Source: DATBJG01 sp963790545
Lineage (GTDB): Bacteria; Acidobacteriota; Vicinamibacteria; Vicinamibacterales; JAMQPK01
Assembly (NCBI GenBank): GCA_963790545.1
Contig: CAWBPA010000024.1
Coordinates: 124,001 to 188,000 of the forward strand
Length of the DNA stretch: 64,000 bases
Reading direction: 5' to 3'
Shown: positions 1-7,964 of the stretch, one piece after another
Numbering within the stretch: position 1 is the first letter of the stretch
Layout of the letters: each line of letters begins with the position of its first letter
Translations under genes and position numbers: made by a program
The notes under the pieces: generated by a model
The model's database searches: none
What the model was told of the DNA's origin: nothing
What the model saw: only the letters and a program-made list of their open reading frames with translations

Positions 1-78
1 GATCGCGGAGAAGCCATGCCACACCCGGATGCGATCAAGGAGCCGGCTGAGCTGACAGACGACGATATTCCATTCTAA
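1..78 (+). CDS. ssb: Single-stranded DNA-binding protein, C-terminal end (partial)
   Basis: The frame is open from the first base and stops at TAA 76-78. The last residues read ELTDDDIPF. An acidic tail ending in DDDIPF or DDDLPF is the hallmark of bacterial SSB, the tip that recruits partner proteins such as RecO, PriA and exonuclease I. Only the last 25 codons lie in the window; the OB fold would be upstream. The identification rests on the tail alone but that tail is very specific. Confidence 0.8.
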   Translation, partial: DRGEAMPHPDAIKEPAELTDDDIPF

Positions 79-130
79 GCATCACTTAAGCGGATAGTTT
101 TCGATATCAAGATCCGGAGCGTAAGCGACC

Positions 131-169
131 CTTCGACGAAGCTCAGGGTCGTCCTGAGCCTGTCGAAGG
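131..169. repeat. Extragenic inverted repeat, CTTCGAC...GTCGAAG type
   Basis: The arms CTTCGACGAAGCTCAGG and CCTGAGCCTGTCGAAGG pair around a short GTCGT centre in the gap between ssb and the cupin gene. Half copies of the same core (CTTCGACGTTGCTCAGG) recur near 47,585 and 47,830, so it is dispersed. It could act as a terminator for ssb or be an inert repeat. Confidence 0.6.
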
Positions 170-212
170 ACGACGGCAGCGCGTGGGGGTGGGGCCCCAC
201 GCGGATCAAGAA

Positions 213-564
213 ATGACCACCAAAGTCGACAAACCTTGGGGCTACGAGCTCCACTGGGCGCTCACCGATCGGTATGTCGGCAAGGTGTTGCACGTGCGCG
301 CCGGGCACGCATCTGAGTCTTCAGTATCACAACCGTAAGGACGAAACGATTCTCCTGTGGTCGGGCAAGATTCTGATGGAGGTTCAGGAGGGCGACAGTC
401 TGGTCAAGCGCGAGATGCAGCCCGGCGATCGGCTGCATATCACGCCAGGCACGATCCACCGTATGACCGCCATCGAAGACAGCGACATCATGGAGGTCTC
501 AACACCGGAACTCGACGATGTGGTGAGACTCGAAGATCGCTACGGACGGGTGGAGAAGATTTAG
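213..564 (+). CDS. Mannose-6-phosphate isomerase-like cupin (frameshifted)
   Basis: Two overlapping frames give one cupin of about 116 residues. From ATG 213 the protein opens with KPWGYELHW and continues to VRAGH; the next frame continues with LSLQYHNRKDETILLWSGK and then a second cupin motif, PGDRLHITPGTIHRM. KPWG and LSLQYH are the conserved blocks of the type II phosphomannose isomerase cupin domain, including metal-ligand His and Glu. The frames join near 305-312 if one base is removed, so the gene is either a recent pseudogene or carries a sequencing error. Proteins like this are usually sugar isomerases or small sugar-binding cupins; substrate cannot be told. A short repeat follows the stop. 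Confidence 0.7.
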
Positions 565-565
565 C

Positions 566-593
566 GATTCGTGATTTCTGATTCGTGATATAG
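566..593. repeat. Heptamer tandem repeat
   Basis: Four degenerate units GATTCGT, GATTTCT, GATTCGT, GATATAG start two bases after the cupin stop. One of at least nine period-7 spacers in the window. Confidence 0.7.
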
Positions 594-693
594 AACTCAA
601 GCCTACCTATCAGCGTTGTCGCCGCCAGGCCGACGCTGGCCCGCCCGAACGAACGTTGACAATGCCGGATTCCTGGATGTAGCGTCACCTCGC

Positions 694-1257
694 ATGCTCC
701 TCTACGGGGCCATCGCGGCCTTCGGTTTCCTGTTTCTCCTGATCATGCTTCTTGTCGGAGAATTCGTTGGTGCCGACCACGACGTCGGTGCGCATGACGT
801 GTTGGTGGAACATGGGGATGCCGATCATGGCGGTGGCCCGAGCGTCTTCAGTGTGCGGATCATGGCAGCATTTCTGACGGCATTTGGGGTGGGAGGCCTG
901 GTCGCCCGCTATTACAACCTCTCGCACCCGGCCGCATCAGGAGTGGGGGTCGCCTCAGGCATCGTGTTCGCCGGCGTCGTGTACCAATTCGCGAAGTTTC
1001 TGTATTCGCAGCAGGCCTCCAGCGAAGTGCGGATGACCAGTCTCGTCGGCAAGTCTGCCCGCGTCTCTGTTGCCATCCCGCAGGGCGGACTCGGACAGAT
1101 CACCCTGACGTTTGCTGGAGAGCGAAGTGAACACATCGCCCGAGCAGCGGATGGGCAGGCGGTGCCCAGAGGCGCGGAAGTCGTGATCACGAACCTGCAA
1201 GGCGATTCGGTGGTGGTTGCGCCAGCAAGCGAGGCTTCGCGCGGAGGTGCCAGGTGA
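694..1257 (+). CDS. NfeD-like membrane protein
   Basis: A 187-residue protein if started at ATG 694, directly before the first hydrophobic segment (LLYGAIAAFGFLFLLIMLLVGEF). A His/Asp-rich loop follows (DHDVGAHD, HGDADHGGG), then a second hydrophobic stretch and a C-terminal beta-rich domain of about 70 residues opening with LVGKSARVSVAIPQGGLGQI. That layout matches NfeD-like proteins, whose soluble OB-fold domain partners with SPFH proteins. The gene overlaps the flotillin start by four bases (GTGA), so the two are translationally coupled. The acidic-histidine loop could bind metal, which is a guess. An upstream in-frame start at 616 would add a non-hydrophobic tail and is less likely. Confidence 0.75.
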   Translation: MLLYGAIAAFGFLFLLIMLLVGEFVGADHDVGAHDVLVEHGDADHGGGPSVFSVRIMAAFLTAFGVGGLVARYYNLSHPAASGVGVASGIVFAGVVYQFAKFLYSQQASSEVRMTSLVGKSARVSVAIPQGGLGQITLTFAGERSEHIARAADGQAVPRGAEVVITNLQGDSVVVAPASEASRGGAR

Positions 1258-2774
1258 GTCTGTTTGGCTTCGAATTTGCGGCCGTCGGCGTCGCGATCGC
1301 CATCGTTCTGGGGTTGTTGGGTCTGTTTGCAGCGATGGCCCTGTTCGCGCGGAACTACATCAAGGTTCCACCATCGACGGTGGCGATCTTTTACGGCCGC
1401 AAACACACGATCACGGACGACAAGGGGAACCGCTCGACGGTCGGCTTCCGTGTTGTGCGAGGTGGGGCGGCCTTGCGGGTCCCCTTGCTCGAGCAGGTGG
1501 CGTACCTCTCGCTCAACATCATTTCGATCCCACTGAAGATCCAGCGCGCATACACCAAGGAAGGTGTGGCGGTCACAGTGGAGGCCGTCGCCAATGTCAA
1601 GATCGCCGGCGACGACATGTCGTTGCGTGGCGCGTCCGAACGCTTCCTCGGCATGACCACGGAGCAGATCAAAGGGGTGATCTTCCAGACGCTGGAGGGC
1701 CACCTGCGGGCGATCCTCGGCACGCTGACCGTGGAAGAGATCAATGCGGACCGCCAGGCTTTCGCGCAGAAGATGACCGATGAGGCGGCCGTCGATCTGA
1801 AAAAGATGGGTATCAACATCGACATTCTGACGATCCAGCAGATCAGCGACGAGCAGGGATACCTTGACGCGCTCGGCAAGAAGCGCACGGCGGAGGTGAA
1901 ACGCGACGCCATCATCGGCGAGGCCCTTGCCCAGCGCGACGCCACAATCAAGTCCGCCATGGCGGATCAGGAAGGCAAGACCAAGCGCTACGAGGCCGAC
2001 GTCGCCATCGCCCTGTCGCTGCGCGACAAGGAGTCGAGGCAGGCCGAGTTCGACGCCGCGGTGCAAAGCAAGCAAGCGGAAGCTGAGCAGGCCGGGCCGT
2101 TGGCCACTGCTATTGCACGGCAGCGGGTTACCGAACAGGAGACCCGCATCGATCAGGTGCGTAAGCAGCAGGAGGTGCTCGTCCAGGAGCAGGAGGCGGC
2201 CCGCCGGGAGAAAGAGCTGCAGGCGACCGTCGTGAAACCAGCTGAGGCCGAACGGCAGGCAGCGATCCTGCGCGCCGAAGGGGAAAAGCAAGCCACGATC
2301 ATCCGCGCCGAGGCCACACAGAAGGAACTGGAGTTCGAGGGGGCCGGCGAGGCGGCAAAGATCGAGAGAATCGGCAAGGCCGAGGCGGCCAAGGTTCTGG
2401 CGGTGGGCGAGGCCGAGGCCGAGGTGATTAAGAAGAAGCTGCTCGCAGAGGCCGAAGGGCTTCAGAGGAAGGCGGAGGCCTGGAAAAACTTCAACGAAGC
2501 GGCCGTCATCAACCTCGTCGTGGACAAGATGCCGGAACTGGCGCAGGCGTTCGCAACTCAGCTCGCGGGTATCGACAAAATCAATATCATCGAGATGGGC
2601 AATGGGTCCCCCGGCTCCGGCGGTGTCGGTCGACTGATGAACACGGTAGGCGGTGGGATGACGGCCATGTTGTCGATGCTCAACGATCAGTTCGGCATCG
2701 ACATCGCCCGGCTGATGAAAGCCAAGAGCGACGCAGCCGCCGAAGAGGCCGACAAGAAAGCCGGGAAGCATTGA
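1254..2774 (+). CDS. Flotillin-family (SPFH) membrane scaffold protein
   Basis: 506 residues from a GTG start. It has an N-terminal membrane segment (residues about 5-30, VGVAIAIVLGLLGLFAAMALF), an SPFH/band 7 domain to about residue 190, then a long Ala/Glu/Lys-rich coiled coil with repeated EAE and AEG units to about 400, and a Gly-rich C-terminal tail (GSPGSGGVG) before a short hydrophobic helix. This is the architecture of FloT/YqiK-type flotillins, which organise membrane microdomains. Its position behind an NfeD-like gene is the classic pairing. The stop overlaps the start of the next gene (TTGA). Confidence 0.9.
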   Translation: MSLFGFEFAAVGVAIAIVLGLLGLFAAMALFARNYIKVPPSTVAIFYGRKHTITDDKGNRSTVGFRVVRGGAALRVPLLEQVAYLSLNIISIPLKIQRAYTKEGVAVTVEAVANVKIAGDDMSLRGASERFLGMTTEQIKGVIFQTLEGHLRAILGTLTVEEINADRQAFAQKMTDEAAVDLKKMGINIDILTIQQISDEQGYLDALGKKRTAEVKRDAIIGEALAQRDATIKSAMADQEGKTKRYEADVAIALSLRDKESRQAEFDAAVQSKQAEAEQAGPLATAIARQRVTEQETRIDQVRKQQEVLVQEQEAARREKELQATVVKPAEAERQAAILRAEGEKQATIIRAEATQKELEFEGAGEAAKIERIGKAEAAKVLAVGEAEAEVIKKKLLAEAEGLQRKAEAWKNFNEAAVINLVVDKMPELAQAFATQLAGIDKINIIEMGNGSPGSGGVGRLMNTVGGGMTAMLSMLNDQFGIDIARLMKAKSDAAAEEADKKAGKH

Positions 2775-3247
2775 GTGCGACTGCCCGGCCGATTTACGAA
2801 AGCGATCTTCTCTGGGACCCGGAGCGGCCCGACACGGTTCTCATCACCTGCGTGGACGGCCGCTGGTACCACCACTTTCAGGAGTTCGCGCGACAGCATC
2901 TCAAGGCCGGATCGCGCACCGATTTTCTGGCCGTGCCCGGCGGCATCGAGCCCATGACCCTGGCCGACCTGGTCCCGAAGGACTTCAACTTTTTCCGCCG
3001 GCGGCTCGAGAGTCTGATTGCCGCGCACGGAACGCGACGCATCGTGGCTATCGCTCACCAGGATTGCGCCTGGTATCGCACGCGGAAGATCGGACCTTCG
3101 ACGGTCGACCTCAAAAACAGACAAATCGCGGACCTTCGGAGCTCCGCCTCTCGACTACGCGAGATGTTCGAAGGTGTGGTGGTCGAAATCTATTTCGCCC
3201 GTCTGAGTGGAGGCAACCCGGAAACGGTGGTGTTCGAGACGGTCTAG
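2771..3247 (+). CDS. Beta-carbonic-anhydrase-like protein
   Basis: 158 residues from a TTG that overlaps the flotillin stop. It contains CVDGR near residue 27 and HQDC near residue 96, matching the CxDxR and HxxC zinc-ligand motifs of beta-carbonic anhydrases, with VPGGIEPM in the place where the family has its Gly-rich strand. It is shorter than most beta-CAs (about 200 residues), and the segments outside the two motifs are not obviously conserved, so a catalytic role in CO2 hydration is plausible but unproven. Overlap with the flotillin gene implies joint expression with a membrane scaffold. Confidence 0.65.
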   Translation: MSATARPIYESDLLWDPERPDTVLITCVDGRWYHHFQEFARQHLKAGSRTDFLAVPGGIEPMTLADLVPKDFNFFRRRLESLIAAHGTRRIVAIAHQDCAWYRTRKIGPSTVDLKNRQIADLRSSASRLREMFEGVVVEIYFARLSGGNPETVVFETV

Positions 3248-3292
3248 AGTTCAGCCGCAGGTCTGGCGCTGGGCAAATGAGGATTTGCGGAT

Positions 3293-4444
3293 TCAGCGAC
3301 TTTCATACCATCTGAGGTTGAAGGGAGCCGTGCCGTCAATGCACGCCAGGTCCATTTTCTTGTCGCCATTGATATCCGCCACCGTGCAACTGTTTGCCGC
3401 CAGATCCCCATCAACCACTGAACGCTCCCACGTCTGACCGTCCGCCGCCATTCGATACATGTAGACGTTCTTGGGGCCGCGCGTGCCGCCTGCCACAATT
3501 TCGTGGGCGCCGTCGCCATCGAAATCCACCACCTGCAGGGAATGGCCGTTCGACAACTCACTGTCTATCACCTGTCGCTGCCACTCGCCCCGGCTGTCTT
3601 GCCGGTACACCACGACCATGTTGCCGTGGAACGGCTCGATCGTCGCGTAGAAACGCGCCTTATTGACGAAACCTGTCCCCACCTCACTCGCTCCCCCATC
3701 TGGATATGGGGCGGGATTGCCTTTCGCGATCTCCGTTCGCTTCCACGTGCCGTCCTTCCCGAGACTGTGGGCATGGATACCAAGACGTCCCGCCGTGAGC
3801 ACTTCCTGCCGCCCATCGCCGTCGCGATCGACAGCCAGAAGCCCATGGACCACGCCCTGGTTTTCCACCGTGATGGGTTCGGCTTTCCACGCACCCGGAC
3901 GGTAGAGCACGAGAGGTGTCGGGAGACGATCGGGGTCGGGAAACCCCGTCGCTTTGGCATGCAGGATTGGCGCGTTCACCAGAACTCTCCGGCCATTCCC
4001 GTCCACGTCCGCCCAGCGGACGCGATGTGACGTCGGAATGGCATCGATGTCCTTGAGCGTCCAGGGTGCGCGCGGATCCCCGGTGGACTGAAGGATGGCA
4101 ATCTTGCCGAGGCTCTTGCCCGGATTGGTGCTGAACTCGTACGCGAGGCCGATCTCGGGAACGCCGTCACCATCGGCGTCGGCCGCGTCCATGTTGATCA
4201 TGCGCGACGCGGCGGTCGTGATGACATGCCGCTGCCATCCGGGATTCTCGAACCAGACGAGCTCGGCCATCTGGCTGCCCAGCGCCAGGAGGTCGGTGCG
4301 TCCATCGCGGTTCAAATCGGCGGCGACCACCTGGTAGCCGCCACGGATCTCGGTGGCCACGGTATGAGCCGCAAACTGGGCCGACGCATCGGCGGCCACG
4401 AACGTCAGGACCACGACCAGGAAAGCGGATCTCAGGTTGCCCAT
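3293..4444 (-). CDS. Secreted FG-GAP/VCBS repeat protein
   Basis: About 383 residues. I choose ATG 4444 because GAGGGA lies just upstream; a GTG at 4462 is in frame but lacks one. The protein opens with a Sec signal peptide (LRSAFLVVVLTFVAADASA). Calcium-binding-like DxNxDGxxD loops recur through the chain: DLNRDGRTD, DADGDGVPE, DVDGNGRR, DRDGDGRQE, DFDGDGAHE and DINGDKKMD. These are blades of an integrin-alpha-like propeller. Family members are exported, bind calcium, and often act in adhesion or polymer binding; no enzyme motif is visible. It converges on the beta-CA gene with only 45 bases between. Confidence 0.8.
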   Translation of the reverse strand: MGNLRSAFLVVVLTFVAADASAQFAAHTVATEIRGGYQVVAADLNRDGRTDLLALGSQMAELVWFENPGWQRHVITTAASRMINMDAADADGDGVPEIGLAYEFSTNPGKSLGKIAILQSTGDPRAPWTLKDIDAIPTSHRVRWADVDGNGRRVLVNAPILHAKATGFPDPDRLPTPLVLYRPGAWKAEPITVENQGVVHGLLAVDRDGDGRQEVLTAGRLGIHAHSLGKDGTWKRTEIAKGNPAPYPDGGASEVGTGFVNKARFYATIEPFHGNMVVVYRQDSRGEWQRQVIDSELSNGHSLQVVDFDGDGAHEIVAGGTRGPKNVYMYRMAADGQTWERSVVDGDLAANSCTVADINGDKKMDLACIDGTAPFNLRWYESR

Positions 4445-4475
4445 GTGTCCCTCGCTGCTCACGCGGATTGCTGAC

Positions 4476-4501
4476 GCGGGCCCTTAAAGGGTCCGCGCTA
4501 C
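4476..4501. repeat. GTAGCG-type hairpin at the ptsI stop codon
   Basis: Near-perfect palindrome GCGGACCC-TTTA-AGGGCCCGC read on the minus strand, preceded by TGTAGCG. The TAG of that flank is the stop codon of ptsI (4498-4500). Same architecture as copies at 35,281, 35,338, 51,882, 53,805, 59,068 and 59,150, with different but self-complementary arms. It may terminate the PTS transcript. Confidence 0.65.
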
Positions 4502-6273
4502 AGGTCACTTGTCACTGGACCGACCGACACGCCCCCGAGTGTCGTCAACAGGTACCGTTCGATGTCCGGTACGCTCGAGAGCCGAAGCACGTGCGCAGCC
4601 ACGCGGCGCAACTGCGACGCATCGGCTTCCGCCAATACCTGCCGGGCGGTCGGAATGGCCGATGGGGCCATGCTGAACGACGTGAGGCCCATGCCGACCA
4701 GGAGCGCCAGCAGGACCGGGTCGGACGCCATCTCACCGCACACCGACACGGCTCGTCCCTGACGCGAGGCGGCGCGCCGCACCATGCGGATGAGTCGAAG
4801 AATCGATGGGTGAAGCGGCTCGTACAGGTGTGAGACCCGGTCGTCGGTGCGATCGACCGCCAGGCAGCACTGGATGAGATCGTTGGTGCCAATGGTGAGA
4901 AAGTCCGCCTCGCGAGCCAGCAGGTCCGACGTAAAGGCGGCCGATGGCACCTCGATCATCACGCCAACCTGAACGGCGGCCATCGATTCGCCGCGAGCTT
5001 TCAGTTCGGCCATCGCATCGGCGAGCACAGCTTTCGCTTCCCTGAATTCCTCCACTCCCGAGATGAACGGGAACATGATGCGAAGGTCCCCATGGCGGGC
5101 TGCTCGCAGGAGCGCGCGCAGTTGGCGTCGCAACAGTTCCGGCCGTTTCAGCGCTAACCGGGTGGCGCGCAGCCCCAGACGAGAGCGGCCGTGCTCGGTC
5201 GGCTCACTCCAGGATGGTCGGACCATCGCGTGGTGGCGCGCGACCAGCTGATCTTCGTCGATGTCGAACGTCCTCACGGTCACCGGTCCGGGGGCCATGC
5301 GCTCGAGCATCTGACGGTAGACTTCGAACTGCACATCTTCGGTGAGCTCTTTCGCCGTCCGATCCATCAGCAGGAATTCGGAACGATACAGGCCGACGCC
5401 ATCGGCGCCCTGATGCCGGGCCGAGACCACATCGGACAGGAGTTCGATGTTCGCCTCCAACCTGATCGACACACCGTCCCGAGTCTTCGTCTCTTCGCCA
5501 GCGGGAATCGTGCGGAGTTCGGGCCTGGCGCTCGCCTGCCGCTGGACGTCGGTCACGAGACTGGCCGGCGCGTCCAGCACCAGTGAGCCCTCGCTGCCAT
5601 CGATGACCACGAGCGTCCCCGGTACGGCTCGCCGGCTGGCATCGTGCAAACCCACGACGGCCGGAACATGAAGGGAGCGCGCCAGAATGGCCGTGTGATA
5701 CGTGCGACTGCCGGCATCGGTCGCAAACGCCCTGATGTGCGACCAGTCGAGCTGAGCCGCCATCGACGGCGTGAGCTCATCGGCAATCAAGACGCACGGC
5801 TCGTCGAAGTCTTTGAACAGATCACGGGGACTGGAGGCATCATGGCGCAGGTTCATCCGCAGGCGCCCGACCAGATCGCTCAAATCCTCTTTCCGTTCGC
5901 GAAGGTACGGGTCTTCGACCGCGCTGAACACGCTCGAGATCTCGTCGAACACCCGTTGCACGGCCCATTCCGCATTGACCCGCTGCTCGCGAATCATCGC
6001 CACGGCGCGGGTCAGCCACATGGGGTCGTCGAGCATCAGCAGGTGAGCATCGAACAGCGACGCCAGCTCATGTCCCGCGCCGGACGACAGCCGATCCCGG
6101 ATGGCGGCCAGCTGCTGCCGCGAGCTGGCGCGCGCGGCCTCGAGGCGGCCCAGCTCGCGTTCAACGCGTGCCGCAGAAATCGAAAACCGCAGAACCTGGG
6201 TGAAGTGGGTCAGCACGACGGCCCGACCCGCCGCCACCCCAGGAGAAACGCCAATGCCTTCGAGACGTTGCAC
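4498..6273 (-). CDS. ptsI: Phosphoenolpyruvate-protein phosphotransferase (PTS enzyme I)
   Basis: 591 residues, close to the usual 570. Enzyme I takes phosphate from PEP and hands it to HPr in the cytoplasm. The phosphohistidine is His193 in SRTYHTAILARS. PEP-site blocks are present: GVGLYRSEFLLMDR, TVRTFDID, MIEVPSA, GTNDLIQCCLAVDR and the catalytic cysteine in VCGEMASDP. Two usually fixed blocks differ: GGDK after RTxDI reads DEDQ, and the NP before LGLRA reads RS. The GTG start lies 3 bases after the ptsH stop. The stop codon falls in a GTAGCG hairpin. It is the last gene of the cluster that begins with lptC-lptA, and no permease is present, so a regulatory PTS is likely. Confidence 0.93.
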   Translation of the reverse strand: MQRLEGIGVSPGVAAGRAVVLTHFTQVLRFSISAARVERELGRLEAARASSRQQLAAIRDRLSSGAGHELASLFDAHLLMLDDPMWLTRAVAMIREQRVNAEWAVQRVFDEISSVFSAVEDPYLRERKEDLSDLVGRLRMNLRHDASSPRDLFKDFDEPCVLIADELTPSMAAQLDWSHIRAFATDAGSRTYHTAILARSLHVPAVVGLHDASRRAVPGTLVVIDGSEGSLVLDAPASLVTDVQRQASARPELRTIPAGEETKTRDGVSIRLEANIELLSDVVSARHQGADGVGLYRSEFLLMDRTAKELTEDVQFEVYRQMLERMAPGPVTVRTFDIDEDQLVARHHAMVRPSWSEPTEHGRSRLGLRATRLALKRPELLRRQLRALLRAARHGDLRIMFPFISGVEEFREAKAVLADAMAELKARGESMAAVQVGVMIEVPSAAFTSDLLAREADFLTIGTNDLIQCCLAVDRTDDRVSHLYEPLHPSILRLIRMVRRAASRQGRAVSVCGEMASDPVLLALLVGMGLTSFSMAPSAIPTARQVLAEADASQLRRVAAHVLRLSSVPDIERYLLTTLGGVSVGPVTSDL

Positions 6274-6276
6274 GAT

Positions 6277-6540
6277 CTATTCACCAAATCCTGATTCTAC
6301 GAGCCGGCACAGGGCCTCGACGGCCGCCTGTTCATCCTGGCCGTCGGCTGAAATCGTCAGCCACGTTCCCCGTGCGGCCGCCAATAGGAGAATTCCCATG
6401 ATGCTCTTGCCGTCCATGGCCTTATCTTCGCGCGACACGCGCACCTGCGACTCGAACCGTGTGGCGATCTGAACGAACTTCGCTGCCGCCCGCGCGTGCA
6501 GGCCAAGCTGATTCACGATGGTGACGCGGCGTGAAATCAC
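6277..6540 (-). CDS. ptsH: Phosphocarrier protein HPr
   Basis: 87 residues, normal for HPr. His15 in GLHARAA is the residue phosphorylated by enzyme I. Ser46 sits in DGKSIMGILLLAA, the regulatory site that HPr kinase modifies in organisms that have one; no hprK gene is seen here. The start is a GTG with only a weak ribosome site upstream, next to a heptamer repeat. It lies between the IIA gene and ptsI with almost no spacing to ptsI. Confidence 0.93.
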   Translation of the reverse strand: MISRRVTIVNQLGLHARAAAKFVQIATRFESQVRVSREDKAMDGKSIMGILLLAAARGTWLTISADGQDEQAAVEALCRLVESGFGE

Positions 6541-6544
6541 TTGA

Positions 6545-6572
6545 AGCTTAAGCCTTGAGCCTTGCGCCTTTA
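6545..6572. repeat. Heptamer tandem repeat between PTS IIA and ptsH
   Basis: Units GCTTAAG, CCTTGAG, CCTTGCG, CCTTTAT fill almost the whole gap between the IIA stop (6573) and the ptsH start (6540). Confidence 0.7.
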
Positions 6573-6974
6573 TTAGGTTGCCCGCATCAGATCAGATGCA
6601 ACCCAGATGGCGGTTTTGGCGTACTTCGCCAGCTCACGGGCAACCGCCAGCAAATCGGGTGCGCCCCGGAGATCCCTCGCCTTGATCAGCATCGGCAGAT
6701 TGACACCGGTAATCACCTCGACCTTGCCGGCTTCGAGCAACGGGATGCAGAAGTTCGATGGCGTCCCGCCGAACATGTCGGTGAGGATGAGCACGCCCGA
6801 TGGACTCCTAATCCGATCCACCGCCTTCGCAATTTGCTCCCGCGCGTCGTTCACGTCGTCATGCCACCCGATCGACACGGCCACGCACTGGGGCAGCTCG
6901 CCGACGATCATTTCGGCGGCATTGAGCAGCTCGGTGGCCAACCGTCCGTGCGTTACCACCACGACGCCAATCAT
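6573..6974 (-). CDS. PTS mannose-type IIA component
   Basis: 133 residues forming one EIIA(Man) domain. His9 in VVVTHGRLA is the phosphorylation site; DMFGGTPSN is the conserved loop around the active site. In this position, between rapZ and ptsH, such IIA proteins usually have no cognate IIB, IIC or IID, and none is present here. They are thought to serve as phospho-relay sensors. The gene is followed and preceded by heptamer repeats. Confidence 0.88.
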   Translation of the reverse strand: MIGVVVVTHGRLATELLNAAEMIVGELPQCVAVSIGWHDDVNDAREQIAKAVDRIRSPSGVLILTDMFGGTPSNFCIPLLEAGKVEVITGVNLPMLIKARDLRGAPDLLAVARELAKYAKTAIWVASDLMRAT

Positions 6975-7017
6975 TTGACTTTTAACCTTTGCCCTTTGAC
7001 CTTTGCCCTTTGACCTT
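6975..7017. repeat. Heptamer tandem repeat between rapZ and PTS IIA
   Basis: Clean period-7 array on the plus strand: AACCTTT, GCCCTTT, GACCTTT, GCCCTTT, GACCTTT. It occupies the entire 43-base gap between the rapZ stop and the IIA start. There is no visible ribosome site for the IIA gene other than what this array can offer. Confidence 0.8.
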
Positions 7018-7935
7018 TCAACTGTCCTTCAGAATATCGCGATGCACGACGCGCGTGCGAACGCCCGCGACGGCGCCGAGCGGCGTGCGCAACGCTTCCG
7101 CGACCATCACCGATCGATGCCGTCCACCCGTGCAGCCAATCGCGATGGTGAGATAACTCTTGCCTTCGGCGACGTACTGCGGGAGCACGAACATGAGGAA
7201 CGACGTGAGGCGCGACAACAGATCCTTGGTGGACCTGTAGCGGCGCATGAACCGCACGACCGTCGGGTCGCGCCCGGTGCGCGGTTTCAGTTCGCGAACG
7301 AAGTGCGGGTTCGGCAGAAAACGCACGTCGAACACCAGATCGGAGTCGACCGGGACGCCAAACTTGTACCCGAAGCTCAGCAGGGTGACAATGAGCCCGG
7401 CCTGCTTTTGCAGACCGGCAGCGAACGCCTTGAACGCCCTCCGCAAATCGTGCACCGTCATGTCCGAGGTGTCCAAAATAACATCCGCGAGGCGACGAAT
7501 CGCATCGAGGCGCGCGCGCTCGTCGCGAATGCCCTCGGCCACCGATCGGGTTGGCGCGAGCGGATGGGGGCGGCGGGTTTCGCTGAATCGCCGCACCAGT
7601 GCGGCATTGCTGGCATCGAGAAAAATCAGCGCCGGGTGAAGCCCCTTCATCGCGCGGAGCTGGCGCAGAACCCTGGGAAAATGATCGAGGAATCCTTTCT
7701 CGCGGATATCCACGACGATAGCCACCCTCGAGAGGCCCTCTCGCCGCGCCAGATCCGCCAGCGTAGGAATCAGTGTTGTCGGAAGATTGTCGACGCAGAA
7801 GTACCCGAGGTCTTCGAGCGCGCGGACCGCTTGAGACTTGCCGGAGCCCGACAGGCCCGTCAACACGACAAACCTCGAGCCCCCGCCTCGAAATTGCGGC
7901 TTTCGATCGCCGATCTTCTTGGGCTTCTTGGTCAC
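7018..7935 (-). CDS. rapZ: RNase adapter / nucleotide-binding protein RapZ
   Basis: 305 residues. Walker A GLSGSGKS at residues 27-34, then DNLP, the ETRRPHPLA block, SFGYKFG, DVRFLPNP and C-terminal GCTGGRHRSV. All are RapZ (YvcJ/YhbJ) hallmarks. In E. coli RapZ senses glucosamine-6-phosphate and delivers sRNA to RNase E; in other bacteria it is tied to the PTS and cell-envelope precursor supply. It lies between hpf and the PTS IIA gene. In many bacteria hprK sits between hpf and rapZ; here only 29 bases separate them. Confidence 0.93.
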   Translation of the reverse strand: MTKKPKKIGDRKPQFRGGGSRFVVLTGLSGSGKSQAVRALEDLGYFCVDNLPTTLIPTLADLARREGLSRVAIVVDIREKGFLDHFPRVLRQLRAMKGLHPALIFLDASNAALVRRFSETRRPHPLAPTRSVAEGIRDERARLDAIRRLADVILDTSDMTVHDLRRAFKAFAAGLQKQAGLIVTLLSFGYKFGVPVDSDLVFDVRFLPNPHFVRELKPRTGRDPTVVRFMRRYRSTKDLLSRLTSFLMFVLPQYVAEGKSYLTIAIGCTGGRHRSVMVAEALRTPLGAVAGVRTRVVHRDILKDS

Positions 7936-7964
7936 GACAGCGGGCGGGGGGTGGCCTGCTGCAC

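Noticed and set aside
912..2771. A 619-codon open frame antisense to the NfeD and flotillin genes
   Set aside because: Shadow of a high-GC coding strand: Leu/Arg/His-rich translation without any domain, while the opposite strand gives a complete flotillin.
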